Assembly: GCA_041685075.1 (NCBI GenBank)
Contig: JAWLGN010000218.1
Coordinates: forward strand, 1-9,237
Length of the DNA stretch: 9,237 nucleotides
Reading direction: 5' to 3'
DNA from: JAMCRM01 sp041685075
GTDB taxonomy: Bacteria; Acidobacteriota; Terriglobia; Bryobacterales; Bryobacteraceae
Below the pieces are notes generated by a model that saw only the letters and a program-made list of their open reading frames with translations, was not told the origin of the DNA and searched no databases. This document shows, piece after piece, positions 1 through 6,857 of this stretch. Every line of letters begins with the position of its first letter. Position 1 is the first letter of the stretch. A program made the position numbers and the translations under genes.

Positions 1-1863
1 GGTCCGTGGGCCAACGCCATCTGCCACATGGATGCCTGGCTGGCGGGCGACGAAGAAGGCAAGCCGTATCTGGAGCAGCACCTCGTCCGGGGCGGCGGAA
101 GCCAGTACACCACCCCTATCTTCATCACGGGGGATCCGGAGTGGAGCGATTACACGGTGGAGTCGCGCGTGCGGCCCCTCAGCCGGACCGAGTGGGCCGG
201 CATCGTATTCCGCTACCGCACCAACCGGCACTACTATCTCTTCGCCCTGGCCAACGGCAACGAGGCGCGTCTCATGCTGCGCCTCCCGATGGACACGCGC
301 TTCCGCGTGCCCGAGTGGAAGCAACTGGCCTCGGCGCCCTTCACCTATGACGCGCGGCGCTATTACACCATGCGCGTCGAGAACCAGGGCCCTCGTATCC
401 GCGCCTTCATCGACGGGCGCATGGTGCTCGAGGCCTCCGATAGCGAAATCCTGAAGGGCAAGGCGGGGCTGGCGGCCGAAACGCCCGCGCGCTACCAGGA
501 GTTCCGCGTCACCGCGCCCGACTCGGCAGCCAAGGCCATCGACGCCCGCGTCCGTGCGCGCGAAGCCGACCTCGAGCGCCTGCGCGACGGCAATCCGCGG
601 CCGAAGCTGTGGAAGAAGTTCGACACCCCCGGCTTCGGCGCCGGCCGCAACGTGCGCTTCGGCGACCTGGATGGCGACGGCACGCCCGACATGCTCATCG
701 GGCAGAACGTGCCCCACGTGCGCGGCGATGCCTTCGATTTCCTGAGCTGCCTTACCGCCGTCAACCTGGACGGAAAGGTGCTCTGGCAGATCGGGCGGCC
801 CGACCCGCGCAACGGCCTCCTCACCAATGACACCTCCTTCCAGATTCACGACATCGACGGCGACGGGCGCAACGAAGTCGTCGTTGTGCGGGACTTCCAG
901 TTGCAGGTGCTCGACGGCGCCACCGGCCGCCTGCGCCGCTGGGTGTGGATGCCCGAAGCGCCCGAGGCCAAAGAGCGGCCCTACGACATGGTGAGCGGCG
1001 ACTGCCTGGCATTCGTCAACGTCTCCGGCGACCCGCGACGCCACGACATTCTCATCAAGGACCGCTACCGCAACTTCTGGGTCTACAACAACCAACTGGA
1101 GCTGTTGTGGAAGGGCGAGGGCCAGGTGGGCCACTTCCCCTTCCCCTGGGCCGCGCCGGGCGGCCGCGACCTGATCGCCATCGGCTACGCCGTCTGGGAC
1201 CACACGGGCAAGCAGTTGTGGAGTCACGACGCCAACCTGCGGGACCACGCCGACGGCACCATGATCGGCAATCTCAGCGGCGACCCCAACGCGGAGGCGC
1301 GCGTCTATGCCAGCGGCAGCGACGAGGGCTTCCTCATGTTCAACCTCCAGGGGAAGCTGCTCAAGCACGTGCGCGTGGGGCATAACCAGAGCCCCTCGGT
1401 GGCGCGCTACCGCACGGACGTCCCGGGCCTGCAATACATGACCATCAATTTCTGGCGCAACCCGGGCATCGTCACCCTGTTCGACTGGGACGGCAACATC
1501 CTGGAGCAGGCCGAGCCGATTCACTCGGGCAGCCCCATGCTGCCGGTCAACTGGCGCGGCGACGGCGTGGAGTTCGCGCTGCTCTCGGGCAACCCGCGTG
1601 AGGGCGGCATGATCGACGGCAAGCTGCGCCGCGTGGTGATGTTCCCCGACGACGGCCACCCGGACCTGGCGGCCTACAGCATCGATCTCACCGGCGACGC
1701 CCGCGATGAAGTAGTGCTCTGGGATCAGCAGCGCGTCTGGATCTACACGCAGGACCGGCCCTTCACCGGCAAGCGCATCTACGCTCCCCGGCGCAGCCCG
1801 GACTATAACGAATCCAACTACCGGGTCACCGTATCGCTACCGCAGTGGAAGGACGTCAAGTGA
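1..1863 (+). CDS. FG-GAP/VCBS repeat protein with N-terminal LamG/DUF1080-like domain (5' partial)
   Basis: The frame is open from base 1 with no stop before it, so the true start and any signal peptide lie left of the window; the first internal ATG at 28 is not a credible start. Residue numbers here count from that Met. Residues about 35-165 look like a concanavalin-A/laminin-G fold of the DUF1080 type, with beta-rich motifs such as WAGIVFRYR, AFIDGRMVLEA and GKAGLAAE, typical of carbohydrate-associated secreted proteins. A short charged linker (about 168-192) leads to a beta-propeller of FG-GAP/VCBS repeats. Two clear calcium-loop motifs are DLDGDGTPD (213-221) and DIDGDGRNE (275-283); degenerate copies are NVSGDP (331-336), NLSGDP (415-420) and DLTGDARDE (553-561). 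The layout recalls propellers of family 11 rhamnogalacturonan lyases, but I see no basis to assign a catalytic activity. It is probably exported and binds or processes a polysaccharide. Its stop overlaps the start of the next gene, so it is probably co-transcribed with it. Confidence 0.85.
   Translation, partial: GPWANAICHMDAWLAGDEEGKPYLEQHLVRGGGSQYTTPIFITGDPEWSDYTVESRVRPLSRTEWAGIVFRYRTNRHYYLFALANGNEARLMLRLPMDTRFRVPEWKQLASAPFTYDARRYYTMRVENQGPRIRAFIDGRMVLEASDSEILKGKAGLAAETPARYQEFRVTAPDSAAKAIDARVRAREADLERLRDGNPRPKLWKKFDTPGFGAGRNVRFGDLDGDGTPDMLIGQNVPHVRGDAFDFLSCLTAVNLDGKVLWQIGRPDPRNGLLTNDTSFQIHDIDGDGRNEVVVVRDFQLQVLDGATGRLRRWVWMPEAPEAKERPYDMVSGDCLAFVNVSGDPRRHDILIKDRYRNFWVYNNQLELLWKGEGQVGHFPFPWAAPGGRDLIAIGYAVWDHTGKQLWSHDANLRDHADGTMIGNLSGDPNAEARVYASGSDEGFLMFNLQGKLLKHVRVGHNQSPSVARYRTDVPGLQYMTINFWRNPGIVTLFDWDGNILEQAEPIHSGSPMLPVNWRGDGVEFALLSGNPREGGMIDGKLRRVVMFPDDGHPDLAAYSIDLTGDARDEVVLWDQQRVWIYTQDRPFTGKRIYAPRRSPDYNESNYRVTVSLPQWKDVK
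1847..1862 (+). promoter_or_regulatory. Shine-Dalgarno and GTG start of the lhgO-like gene
   Basis: GGAAGGA at 1847-1853 lies 6 bases before a GTG at 1860-1862. An alternative in-frame GTG at 1845 has no such site ahead of it, and the family begins with a short lead into the Rossmann motif, so 1860 is the better start. The GTG overlaps the preceding TGA (GTGA), a typical translational-coupling junction. Confidence 0.75.
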
Positions 1864-3047
1864 AAACCATAGCGATCATCGGCGGCGGCATCGTGGGACT
1901 GGCCACCGCTTACCGCTTGCAGCAGGTGCGGCCGGGAAGCGAAGTCGTGGTGCTCGAGAAGGAAGCGGCGGCGGGCCGCCACCAGACCGGAAACAACAGC
2001 GGGGTGCTGCACGCGGGCCTCTATTACAAGCCTGGATCGGTGAAGGCGCGGATGGCGGTACAAGGCATCCGCCAGATGGTGGAGTTCTGCCGGGAGCACC
2101 AGGTGCCGCACGAGATCTGCGGCAAGCTGGTGGTGGCGGCCGGTCCGGAGGAGGTGCCGCGCCTCCACGCGCTGCACGAGCGCGGAAGGCAGAACGGGCT
2201 GGAGGGCCTGCGGCTGCTCGGCCCCGAGGAGATGCGCGAGATCGAGCCGCACGTGGGCGGGGTGGCTGCGCTGCGGGTGCCCCAGGAGGGCATCGTGGAT
2301 TATCCCGCGGTGTGCCGCGCCCTGGTGCGGGAGATCGAAGCGCGCGGCGGTAAGGTGATGACCGGCGCCCAGGTGCGGCGGATGCATTCGCGTCCCGATG
2401 GCTGGACGCTCGATACCGCGGCCGGCGATTTCACCGTTTCCTTCGTGATAAACTGCGCGGGGCTGCATTGCGACCGCGTGGCGCGCATGGGCGGCGTCCG
2501 GCGCGATGTCCGGATCGTGCCCTTCCGCGGCGAGTATTACAAGATTCGTCCGGAGCGCCAGTTCCTGGTCCGCAACCTGATCTATCCGGTGCCGGATTCG
2601 AAGTTTCCATTTCTGGGAGTGCATTTCACGCGGCTGATCCACGGCGGAATCGAAGCGGGGCCCAACGCGGTGCTGGCGCTGGCGCGCGAAGGCTACCGCA
2701 AGACGGATGTGAATCTGCGGGACCTGTTCGACGCGCTGAGCTACCCGGGCGTGTGGCGTTTCCTGCTGCGCTATCCGGGGATGTGCTGGGCGGAGCTGCG
2801 GCGCTCCTTCAGCAAGCCGCTGTTCTGCCAGTCGCTCCAGCGGCTGGTGCCGGAGATCCGCATCTCGGACCTGGAGACGGGAGGCGCGGGCGTGCGGGCC
2901 CAGGCCATCGAGCCGTCCGGCGACCTGGTGCAGGACTTCCGCTTCGCCGCGGCGCCCCGCGCGCTGCACGTGTTGAACGCGCCGAGCCCCGCTGCCACCG
3001 CCGCGCTGGCCATTGGGGAGGAGATCGCAGCCCGCATTGAGGACTGA
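1860..3047 (+). CDS. lhgO: FAD-dependent L-2-hydroxyglutarate oxidase/dehydrogenase-like protein
   Basis: The product is 395 aa with a GTG start, slightly shorter than E. coli LhgO (about 420 aa). It belongs to the DAO (D-amino-acid oxidase) fold family of FAD enzymes. The N terminus has the dinucleotide-binding motif IIGGGIVGLATAYRL (6-20) followed by the acidic end of beta-2 at E33. The stretch NNSGVLHAGLYYKPGS (45-60) is the hallmark of the LhgO/L2HGDH group. Further landmarks are VINCAG (196-201), the substrate-domain segment VPFRGEYYKI (220-229), GAGVRAQA (342-349) and the C-terminal FAD contact NAPSPAATAALAIGE (373-387). LhgO oxidises L-2-hydroxyglutarate to 2-oxoglutarate and passes electrons to the membrane quinone pool. 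The family also has members acting on other 2-hydroxy acids or amines, so the substrate here is not settled. Its position next to RidA and an N-acyl-D-amino-acid deacylase makes an amino-acid or related substrate possible. It overlaps the upstream gene by 4 bases and is followed by RidA after 5 bases. Confidence 0.9.
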   Translation: MKTIAIIGGGIVGLATAYRLQQVRPGSEVVVLEKEAAAGRHQTGNNSGVLHAGLYYKPGSVKARMAVQGIRQMVEFCREHQVPHEICGKLVVAAGPEEVPRLHALHERGRQNGLEGLRLLGPEEMREIEPHVGGVAALRVPQEGIVDYPAVCRALVREIEARGGKVMTGAQVRRMHSRPDGWTLDTAAGDFTVSFVINCAGLHCDRVARMGGVRRDVRIVPFRGEYYKIRPERQFLVRNLIYPVPDSKFPFLGVHFTRLIHGGIEAGPNAVLALAREGYRKTDVNLRDLFDALSYPGVWRFLLRYPGMCWAELRRSFSKPLFCQSLQRLVPEIRISDLETGGAGVRAQAIEPSGDLVQDFRFAAAPRALHVLNAPSPAATAALAIGEEIAARIED

Positions 3048-3052
3048 CAATC

Positions 3053-3445
3053 ATGCCGAAACAGGAAGTGAAACATCCCGATAAAGCTGTCTCCACCGGC
3101 GCCTATTCCGCCGGCGTTCTGATCGACGGGTGGCTGTTCGTCAGCGGCCACGCCGCCGAAGACCTCAAGACGGGCGAGCCTGTCGGCACTACCACCGCCG
3201 AGCAGACGCGCGCCGCCCTGCGGAACATCGAAAAAGTGCTGCACGCGGCGGGCGCAAGCTTCGACGACGTGGTCAAGTGCACCTGCCACCTGGCCGATAT
3301 CGCGGAGTTCGACGAGTTCAACGCGGCTTACGCGGAGTTTTTCAAGCCGCCGCTGCCGGCACGCACTACCGTGGGCTCGGCGTTGCCGCCGCCGCTGCGC
3401 GTGGAGATCGATTGCGTGGCGCGGGTAAAGGGCGGGAGTCAATGA
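3053..3445 (+). CDS. ridA: RidA family enamine/imine deaminase
   Basis: The product is 130 aa, the usual length for RidA (E. coli 128 aa). RidA trimers hydrolyse reactive 2-aminoacrylate and other imines or enamines released by PLP enzymes or amine oxidases, giving 2-keto acids plus ammonia. Motifs visible in order are GAYSAGV (16-22), LFVSGH (28-33), the AEQTRAALRNIEKVL helix (49-63), VVKCTCHLADI (73-83), AYAEFF (92-97), LPART (101-105) and LRVEIDCVA (115-123). Residues matching the functional set of E. coli RidA (Y17, S30, R105, E120) are Y18, S31, R104 and E118, so it should be a true imine deaminase rather than a Rid paralogue lacking the arginine. The usual GPY is GAY here. The ATG lies 5 bases past the lhgO-like stop, with TGAGGA at 3038-3043 as a ribosome site, and the stop overlaps the next start (ATGA). 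Placement after a DAO-fold oxidase suggests it clears imine products of that enzyme. Confidence 0.93.
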   Translation: MPKQEVKHPDKAVSTGAYSAGVLIDGWLFVSGHAAEDLKTGEPVGTTTAEQTRAALRNIEKVLHAAGASFDDVVKCTCHLADIAEFDEFNAAYAEFFKPPLPARTTVGSALPPPLRVEIDCVARVKGGSQ

Positions 3446-4404
3446 CGCCGCGCGAGATCGGGCCGGTAGGGCTGGCGGGCCTGGGGCTGCTCGGCAGGGG
3501 CATCGCCGCCTGCCTGCTGGCCAACGGCTTTGAAGTGGTCGCGTACAACCGCACCGCGCGCCGCGGGCGCGAGGCGCTCGAGCACATCGGGAACGCCCTC
3601 GATAAACTGGCCGCGCGCAAAGTCGTGACGCGCGCGCGCATTCGCAACTGGCAGCAGCGCTTCCGCCTGGAACGGCGGCTGGACGGCCTGGCCGGCTGTG
3701 CCTTCATCATCGAATCCGTCAAGGAGGACCTGGAGCTGAAGCGCAAGGTCTTCGCGGATCTCGAAGCCGCGGTGGCGGAGGACGCGGTGATCGCCTCCAA
3801 CACCTCCAGCTACCCCATCGGGCTGCTGCAAAAAGGCCGCCGCAATCCGGCGCGCTTCATCGGCATGCATTGGGCCGAACCGGCGGAGCTGACCCGCTAC
3901 CTGGAAGTGGTGCCCGGCGAGAAGACCGCGCCCGAAACCGCGCAGCTTGCCGTGGAAGTGGGGAAGCTGTGCAGTAAAGAGCCCACCCTGCTCAACTTCG
4001 ATATCCGCGGCTTCATCTCCAACCGCCTCATGTACGCCATGCTGCGGGAAGCCTGCAACCTGGTGGAGTTGGGGGTGGCAGACATCGAAACCGTAGACCG
4101 CTCCTTCCGCAACGACATAGGCTGGTGGGCCACCATCGCGGGACCGTTCCGCTGGATGGATCTCACCGGCATCCCGGCCTACGCCACGGTGGCCGAAGGG
4201 CTGTTCCCCAAGCTGTCGAACCAAAAGTCGCTGCCCAAACTCATGCGCGATGCCGTGGAGCGCGGCGCGCGGGGCATTTCCAACCGGAAGGGGTTCTATC
4301 GGTACGACAGCCGCTCCGCCAAGGAGTGGGAAAAGGTGTGGGTGGATTTCACCTACGACCTGCGGAAGCTGGTGGAAGGGTACGGCAAGCGCGTCGAGCT
4401 ATAG
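3442..4404 (+). CDS. 3-hydroxyacyl-CoA dehydrogenase family NAD-dependent oxidoreductase
   Basis: The product is 320 aa. I chose the ATG at 3442 because it overlaps the RidA stop (ATGA), has GGGAG just upstream and places the Rossmann motif at the expected distance; the open frame running back to 3130 lies inside ridA and is a shadow. The N-terminal NAD domain has GLAGLGLLGRGIA (10-22). ESVKEDLELK (91-100) and SNTSSYPIG (119-127) match the family's conserved helix and loop. By spacing to the human enzyme (S137, H158, E170, N208), the catalytic set is S122, H143, E155 and N193, all retained at identical intervals. The six-helix C-terminal domain starts near GFISNRLM (190-197). The family oxidises (S)-3-hydroxyacyl-CoA to the 3-keto form, and relatives act on free hydroxy acids such as L-gulonate. 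The canonical HFFNP loop reads HWAEP (143-147) here, so the substrate may not be an ordinary fatty acyl-CoA. It is a single-domain protein without the enoyl-CoA hydratase half of FadB. Confidence 0.88.
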   Translation: MTPREIGPVGLAGLGLLGRGIAACLLANGFEVVAYNRTARRGREALEHIGNALDKLAARKVVTRARIRNWQQRFRLERRLDGLAGCAFIIESVKEDLELKRKVFADLEAAVAEDAVIASNTSSYPIGLLQKGRRNPARFIGMHWAEPAELTRYLEVVPGEKTAPETAQLAVEVGKLCSKEPTLLNFDIRGFISNRLMYAMLREACNLVELGVADIETVDRSFRNDIGWWATIAGPFRWMDLTGIPAYATVAEGLFPKLSNQKSLPKLMRDAVERGARGISNRKGFYRYDSRSAKEWEKVWVDFTYDLRKLVEGYGKRVEL

Positions 4405-4425
4405 CGCGCCCCGGAGGGGAAAGGC

Positions 4426-5340
4426 ATGCGTTCCTGGACATTCCTGTTCTTGTGCAATCTGATGTGGGCGCTCCAGTTCACCTGCATCAAGCTGGTGCAG
4501 GACCAGGTAGGCTCGCTGTTCACCGTGTGGGGGCCCATGACGCTGGCCACCCTGATGCTGTGGCCGCTCATCCGCATCGAGCGGAAACGCTCGCCGGCGC
4601 GCGCGCCGCGGCCCCGCAGCGATGTATGGCTCTACCTGCTGCTGGCCGGCGCGGGGGTCTTCCCGGGGCAGGTGCTGGTGACCTGGGGCACCCGCATGTC
4701 CACCGCCTCGAACGCCGCCATCATCATGCTCTCCATCCCTGTATGCACGGCGATCTTTGCCTTTCTCTTCCTGGGGGAACGCATGAACCGGGTGCGCTGG
4801 CTGAGCTTCGCCGTCGCCATCGTGGGGGTGCTGCTGTGCTCGCGCGGCGAGATCGAAGGCATGGACATGAGCACCGCCTACCTGGCGGGCAACGCCCTCA
4901 TCATGGCCGGAACGCTCGGCAGCGCCTTCTATAACTCGTATGGAAAAAAGGCGCTCCAGCGCTATAGCCCCATGGAGATGCTTTTCTACACCTACGTGGC
5001 GATGTTCTTCCTGCTGACGCCCCTGGTGGTAGCGCAGGAAAGCGACGTGCTGCTGCGGGTGGCATCCTTCACCGCAGGCACCTGGCTGGGGCTTGCGCTC
5101 CTCACCTTCTTCCACAATTATCTTTCGATGGTGCTGTTCCTGACGGCGCTGAAACAATTGGACGCCACGCAGGCGGCGCTGTCGAATTACCTGATCACCT
5201 TTTTCGGAGTGCCCATTGCGGCCATCTGGTTGGGTGAGCGGTTGGGAATGGCCGCGATGGTCGGCGGCGCGCTGGTGCTGGCGAGCACGCTGCTGATCAC
5301 CTTGTGGAATCCCGGCGGGAAAGCGGCGGAGGCGAAATGA
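4426..5340 (+). CDS. EamA/DMT superfamily transporter
   Basis: The product is 304 aa, the normal length for a ten-helix drug/metabolite transporter. Two EamA repeats are visible, about residues 5-138 and 153-293. Each ends with the family's characteristic short motif before its last helix: FLGERM (115-120) and WLGERL (268-273). Hydrophobic segments lie near 5-21, 34-50, 68-84, 95-116, 122-138, 153-171, 185-202, 217-240, 252-270 and 275-293, with a basic cytoplasmic loop at 50-65 (RIERKR and neighbours). It sits in the inner membrane. Most characterised relatives export amino acids or metabolites (YddG, RhtA type) and a few import; the sequence does not show direction or substrate. The ATG is set by a strong ribosome site, GGAGGGG at 4413-4419, 6 bases upstream. 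The gene follows the dehydrogenase after 21 bases and overlaps the deacylase start by 4 bases, so its cargo is probably a substrate or product of that enzyme. Confidence 0.92.
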   Translation: MRSWTFLFLCNLMWALQFTCIKLVQDQVGSLFTVWGPMTLATLMLWPLIRIERKRSPARAPRPRSDVWLYLLLAGAGVFPGQVLVTWGTRMSTASNAAIIMLSIPVCTAIFAFLFLGERMNRVRWLSFAVAIVGVLLCSRGEIEGMDMSTAYLAGNALIMAGTLGSAFYNSYGKKALQRYSPMEMLFYTYVAMFFLLTPLVVAQESDVLLRVASFTAGTWLGLALLTFFHNYLSMVLFLTALKQLDATQAALSNYLITFFGVPIAAIWLGERLGMAAMVGGALVLASTLLITLWNPGGKAAEAK

Positions 5341-6839
5341 TTCTGCTGAGCAACGGCACGATCTACGACGGCTCGGGAGCGCCCGGGCAATCCGGCAGCG
5401 TACTGATTCGCGGCGAGTGCATCGCGGAGGTGGGGATCTTCGATCCGCCGGCGGATGCGCGGGTGGTCGACTGCACGGGCCTCGCCATCAGCCCGGGCTT
5501 CGTCGACGCGCACAGCCACTCGGATCTCCAGGTCCTCGAGAACCGCCGCGAGAAGGTCTTGCAGGGGGTTACGTCGGAGGTGGTCGGGAACTGCGGTTTT
5601 TCGGCCTTCCCTGCCCCGCCCGACCGGCGCCCGCTCTATGAATTTGCCAACGGCATTCTGGCCGGCGGCGACCGCTGGGGCTGGGCCACGGCGGCGGAGT
5701 ATGCGGCGGAGGCACAGCGAAGCGCGCGGCTGGCCAACGTGGCGCCGCTGGTGGGGCACGGCACCCTGCGGGTGGCGCAGGCCGGGCACCGGCTCGGTCC
5801 GCTGCCGGAAGCCGACGTCGCCGCCATGGAGCGCGCGCTCGATGCCGCGCTCGCCGAAGGCGCCGCGGGCTTTTCCACGGGCCTGATGTACTCGCCTGGA
5901 GAAAGCGCGCCCTTCGAGGAACTCGAGCGGCTATGCCGCGTGGTGGCGCGCCACGGCAAGATCTACGCCACCCACATGCGCGATTACGGCACCCGGCTGC
6001 TGGAGGCCGTCGAGGAGCAGTTGGAACTGGCGCGGCGCACAGGCTGCCGCCTGCAGATCTCCCATTTCCAGGCCGTGGGAGCGGATAACTGGCCCTTGCA
6101 GGAGCGCGCGCTCGAGCGCATCGAACGCGCTCGCGATCAGGGCATGGACGTAGCCTTCGACTGCTACCCGTACATCGCCGGCTCCACCGTCCTCACGCTG
6201 CTGCTGCCCCAATGGGTGCTGGGCGGCGGACTGGAAGCCATGCTGGCGCGCTTAGCCGATCCCGCCGAACGGGCGCGCATCGCGCGTGAAACCGTGGTGG
6301 TGCAGGGCTGGCGGAACATCCTGATCTCCGCGGTGGGATCCCAGACCAACGCGCACCTGGTGGGCAGGAACATGGAGGAGATCGCCACCGAGCGTGGCAA
6401 ACAGCCGGTGGAAGTAGCGATGGACCTGCTCATCGAAGAGCGCGGCGACGTCAACGTGCTCGAGTACAACCAGAGCGAGCAGAACCTGCGCCGCATCCTG
6501 GCCCATCCGCTGAGCTGCATCGTGAGCGACGGCTTTTACGTGAAGGGCCGGCCACACCCGCGGCTGCACGGCGCCTTTGCCTGCATGTTGGGCGAATACT
6601 GTCGCCGGCGAGGCTGGCTGGAACTGCCGGAGGCGCTCCGCAAGATGACCGACCTGCCCGCCCGGCGCTTCGGGCTGGAACGGCGCGGGCGCCTGATGCG
6701 CGGCTGGTACGCCGATATCGCGGTCTTCGACCCGGCGACAGTAGTCAGCCCCGCGACGTATGATAATCCGCAGCTCGATCCTGTCGGCATCCGGCACGTC
6801 TTCCGCAACGGCCAGGCGCTGGTGGGCGGACCAGCGTAG
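5337..6839 (+). CDS. N-acyl-D-amino-acid deacylase (D-aminoacylase type amidohydrolase)
   Basis: The product is 500 aa. The ATG at 5337 overlaps the EamA stop (ATGA) and has GGAGG at 5328-5332; starting there gives the family's usual opening (ILLSNGTIYDGSGAP). This is a metal-dependent amidohydrolase of the urease superfamily, TIM barrel plus small beta domain. Metal ligands can be placed by analogy with Alcaligenes D-aminoacylase: the HxH pair H59 and H61 in GFVDAHSHSD, bridging C86 in GNCGFS, H213 in THMRDYG, H243 in ISHFQ, and catalytic D398 in IVSDGF. The family signature GRPHPRLHGAF (404-414) follows. The C terminus returns to the beta domain with GRLMRGWYADIAVFDP (451-466). The family removes acyl groups from N-acyl-D-amino acids; some members prefer D-Glu or D-Asp derivatives, and related amidohydrolases have other substrates. 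No signal peptide is seen, so it should be cytoplasmic, acting after uptake. It is the last gene of the operon. Confidence 0.9.
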   Translation: MILLSNGTIYDGSGAPGQSGSVLIRGECIAEVGIFDPPADARVVDCTGLAISPGFVDAHSHSDLQVLENRREKVLQGVTSEVVGNCGFSAFPAPPDRRPLYEFANGILAGGDRWGWATAAEYAAEAQRSARLANVAPLVGHGTLRVAQAGHRLGPLPEADVAAMERALDAALAEGAAGFSTGLMYSPGESAPFEELERLCRVVARHGKIYATHMRDYGTRLLEAVEEQLELARRTGCRLQISHFQAVGADNWPLQERALERIERARDQGMDVAFDCYPYIAGSTVLTLLLPQWVLGGGLEAMLARLADPAERARIARETVVVQGWRNILISAVGSQTNAHLVGRNMEEIATERGKQPVEVAMDLLIEERGDVNVLEYNQSEQNLRRILAHPLSCIVSDGFYVKGRPHPRLHGAFACMLGEYCRRRGWLELPEALRKMTDLPARRFGLERRGRLMRGWYADIAVFDPATVVSPATYDNPQLDPVGIRHVFRNGQALVGGPA

Positions 6840-6857
6840 CCCAGGCATCCCGAGGGC

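Noticed and set aside
1818..3050. A 410-residue open frame on the minus strand, almost co-extensive with the lhgO-like gene.
   Set aside because: Its product is rich in His, Arg, Ala and Gln with no recognisable motif, as expected of an antisense shadow in GC-rich DNA. The plus strand encodes a full, motif-complete enzyme.
3130..3441. Upstream extension of the hydroxyacyl dehydrogenase frame into ridA.
   Set aside because: The extension is Arg-rich and out of frame with the conserved ridA. The ATGA junction at 3442 and the position of the Rossmann motif support the shorter form.
3439..4224. A 261-residue minus-strand open frame antisense to the hydroxyacyl dehydrogenase gene.
   Set aside because: The translation is low in complexity and motif-free, while the sense strand retains all catalytic residues.
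4399..5157. A 252-residue minus-strand open frame antisense to the EamA gene.
   Set aside because: The product is mostly His, Gln, Arg and Gly without domain features, and the sense frame has two complete EamA repeats.
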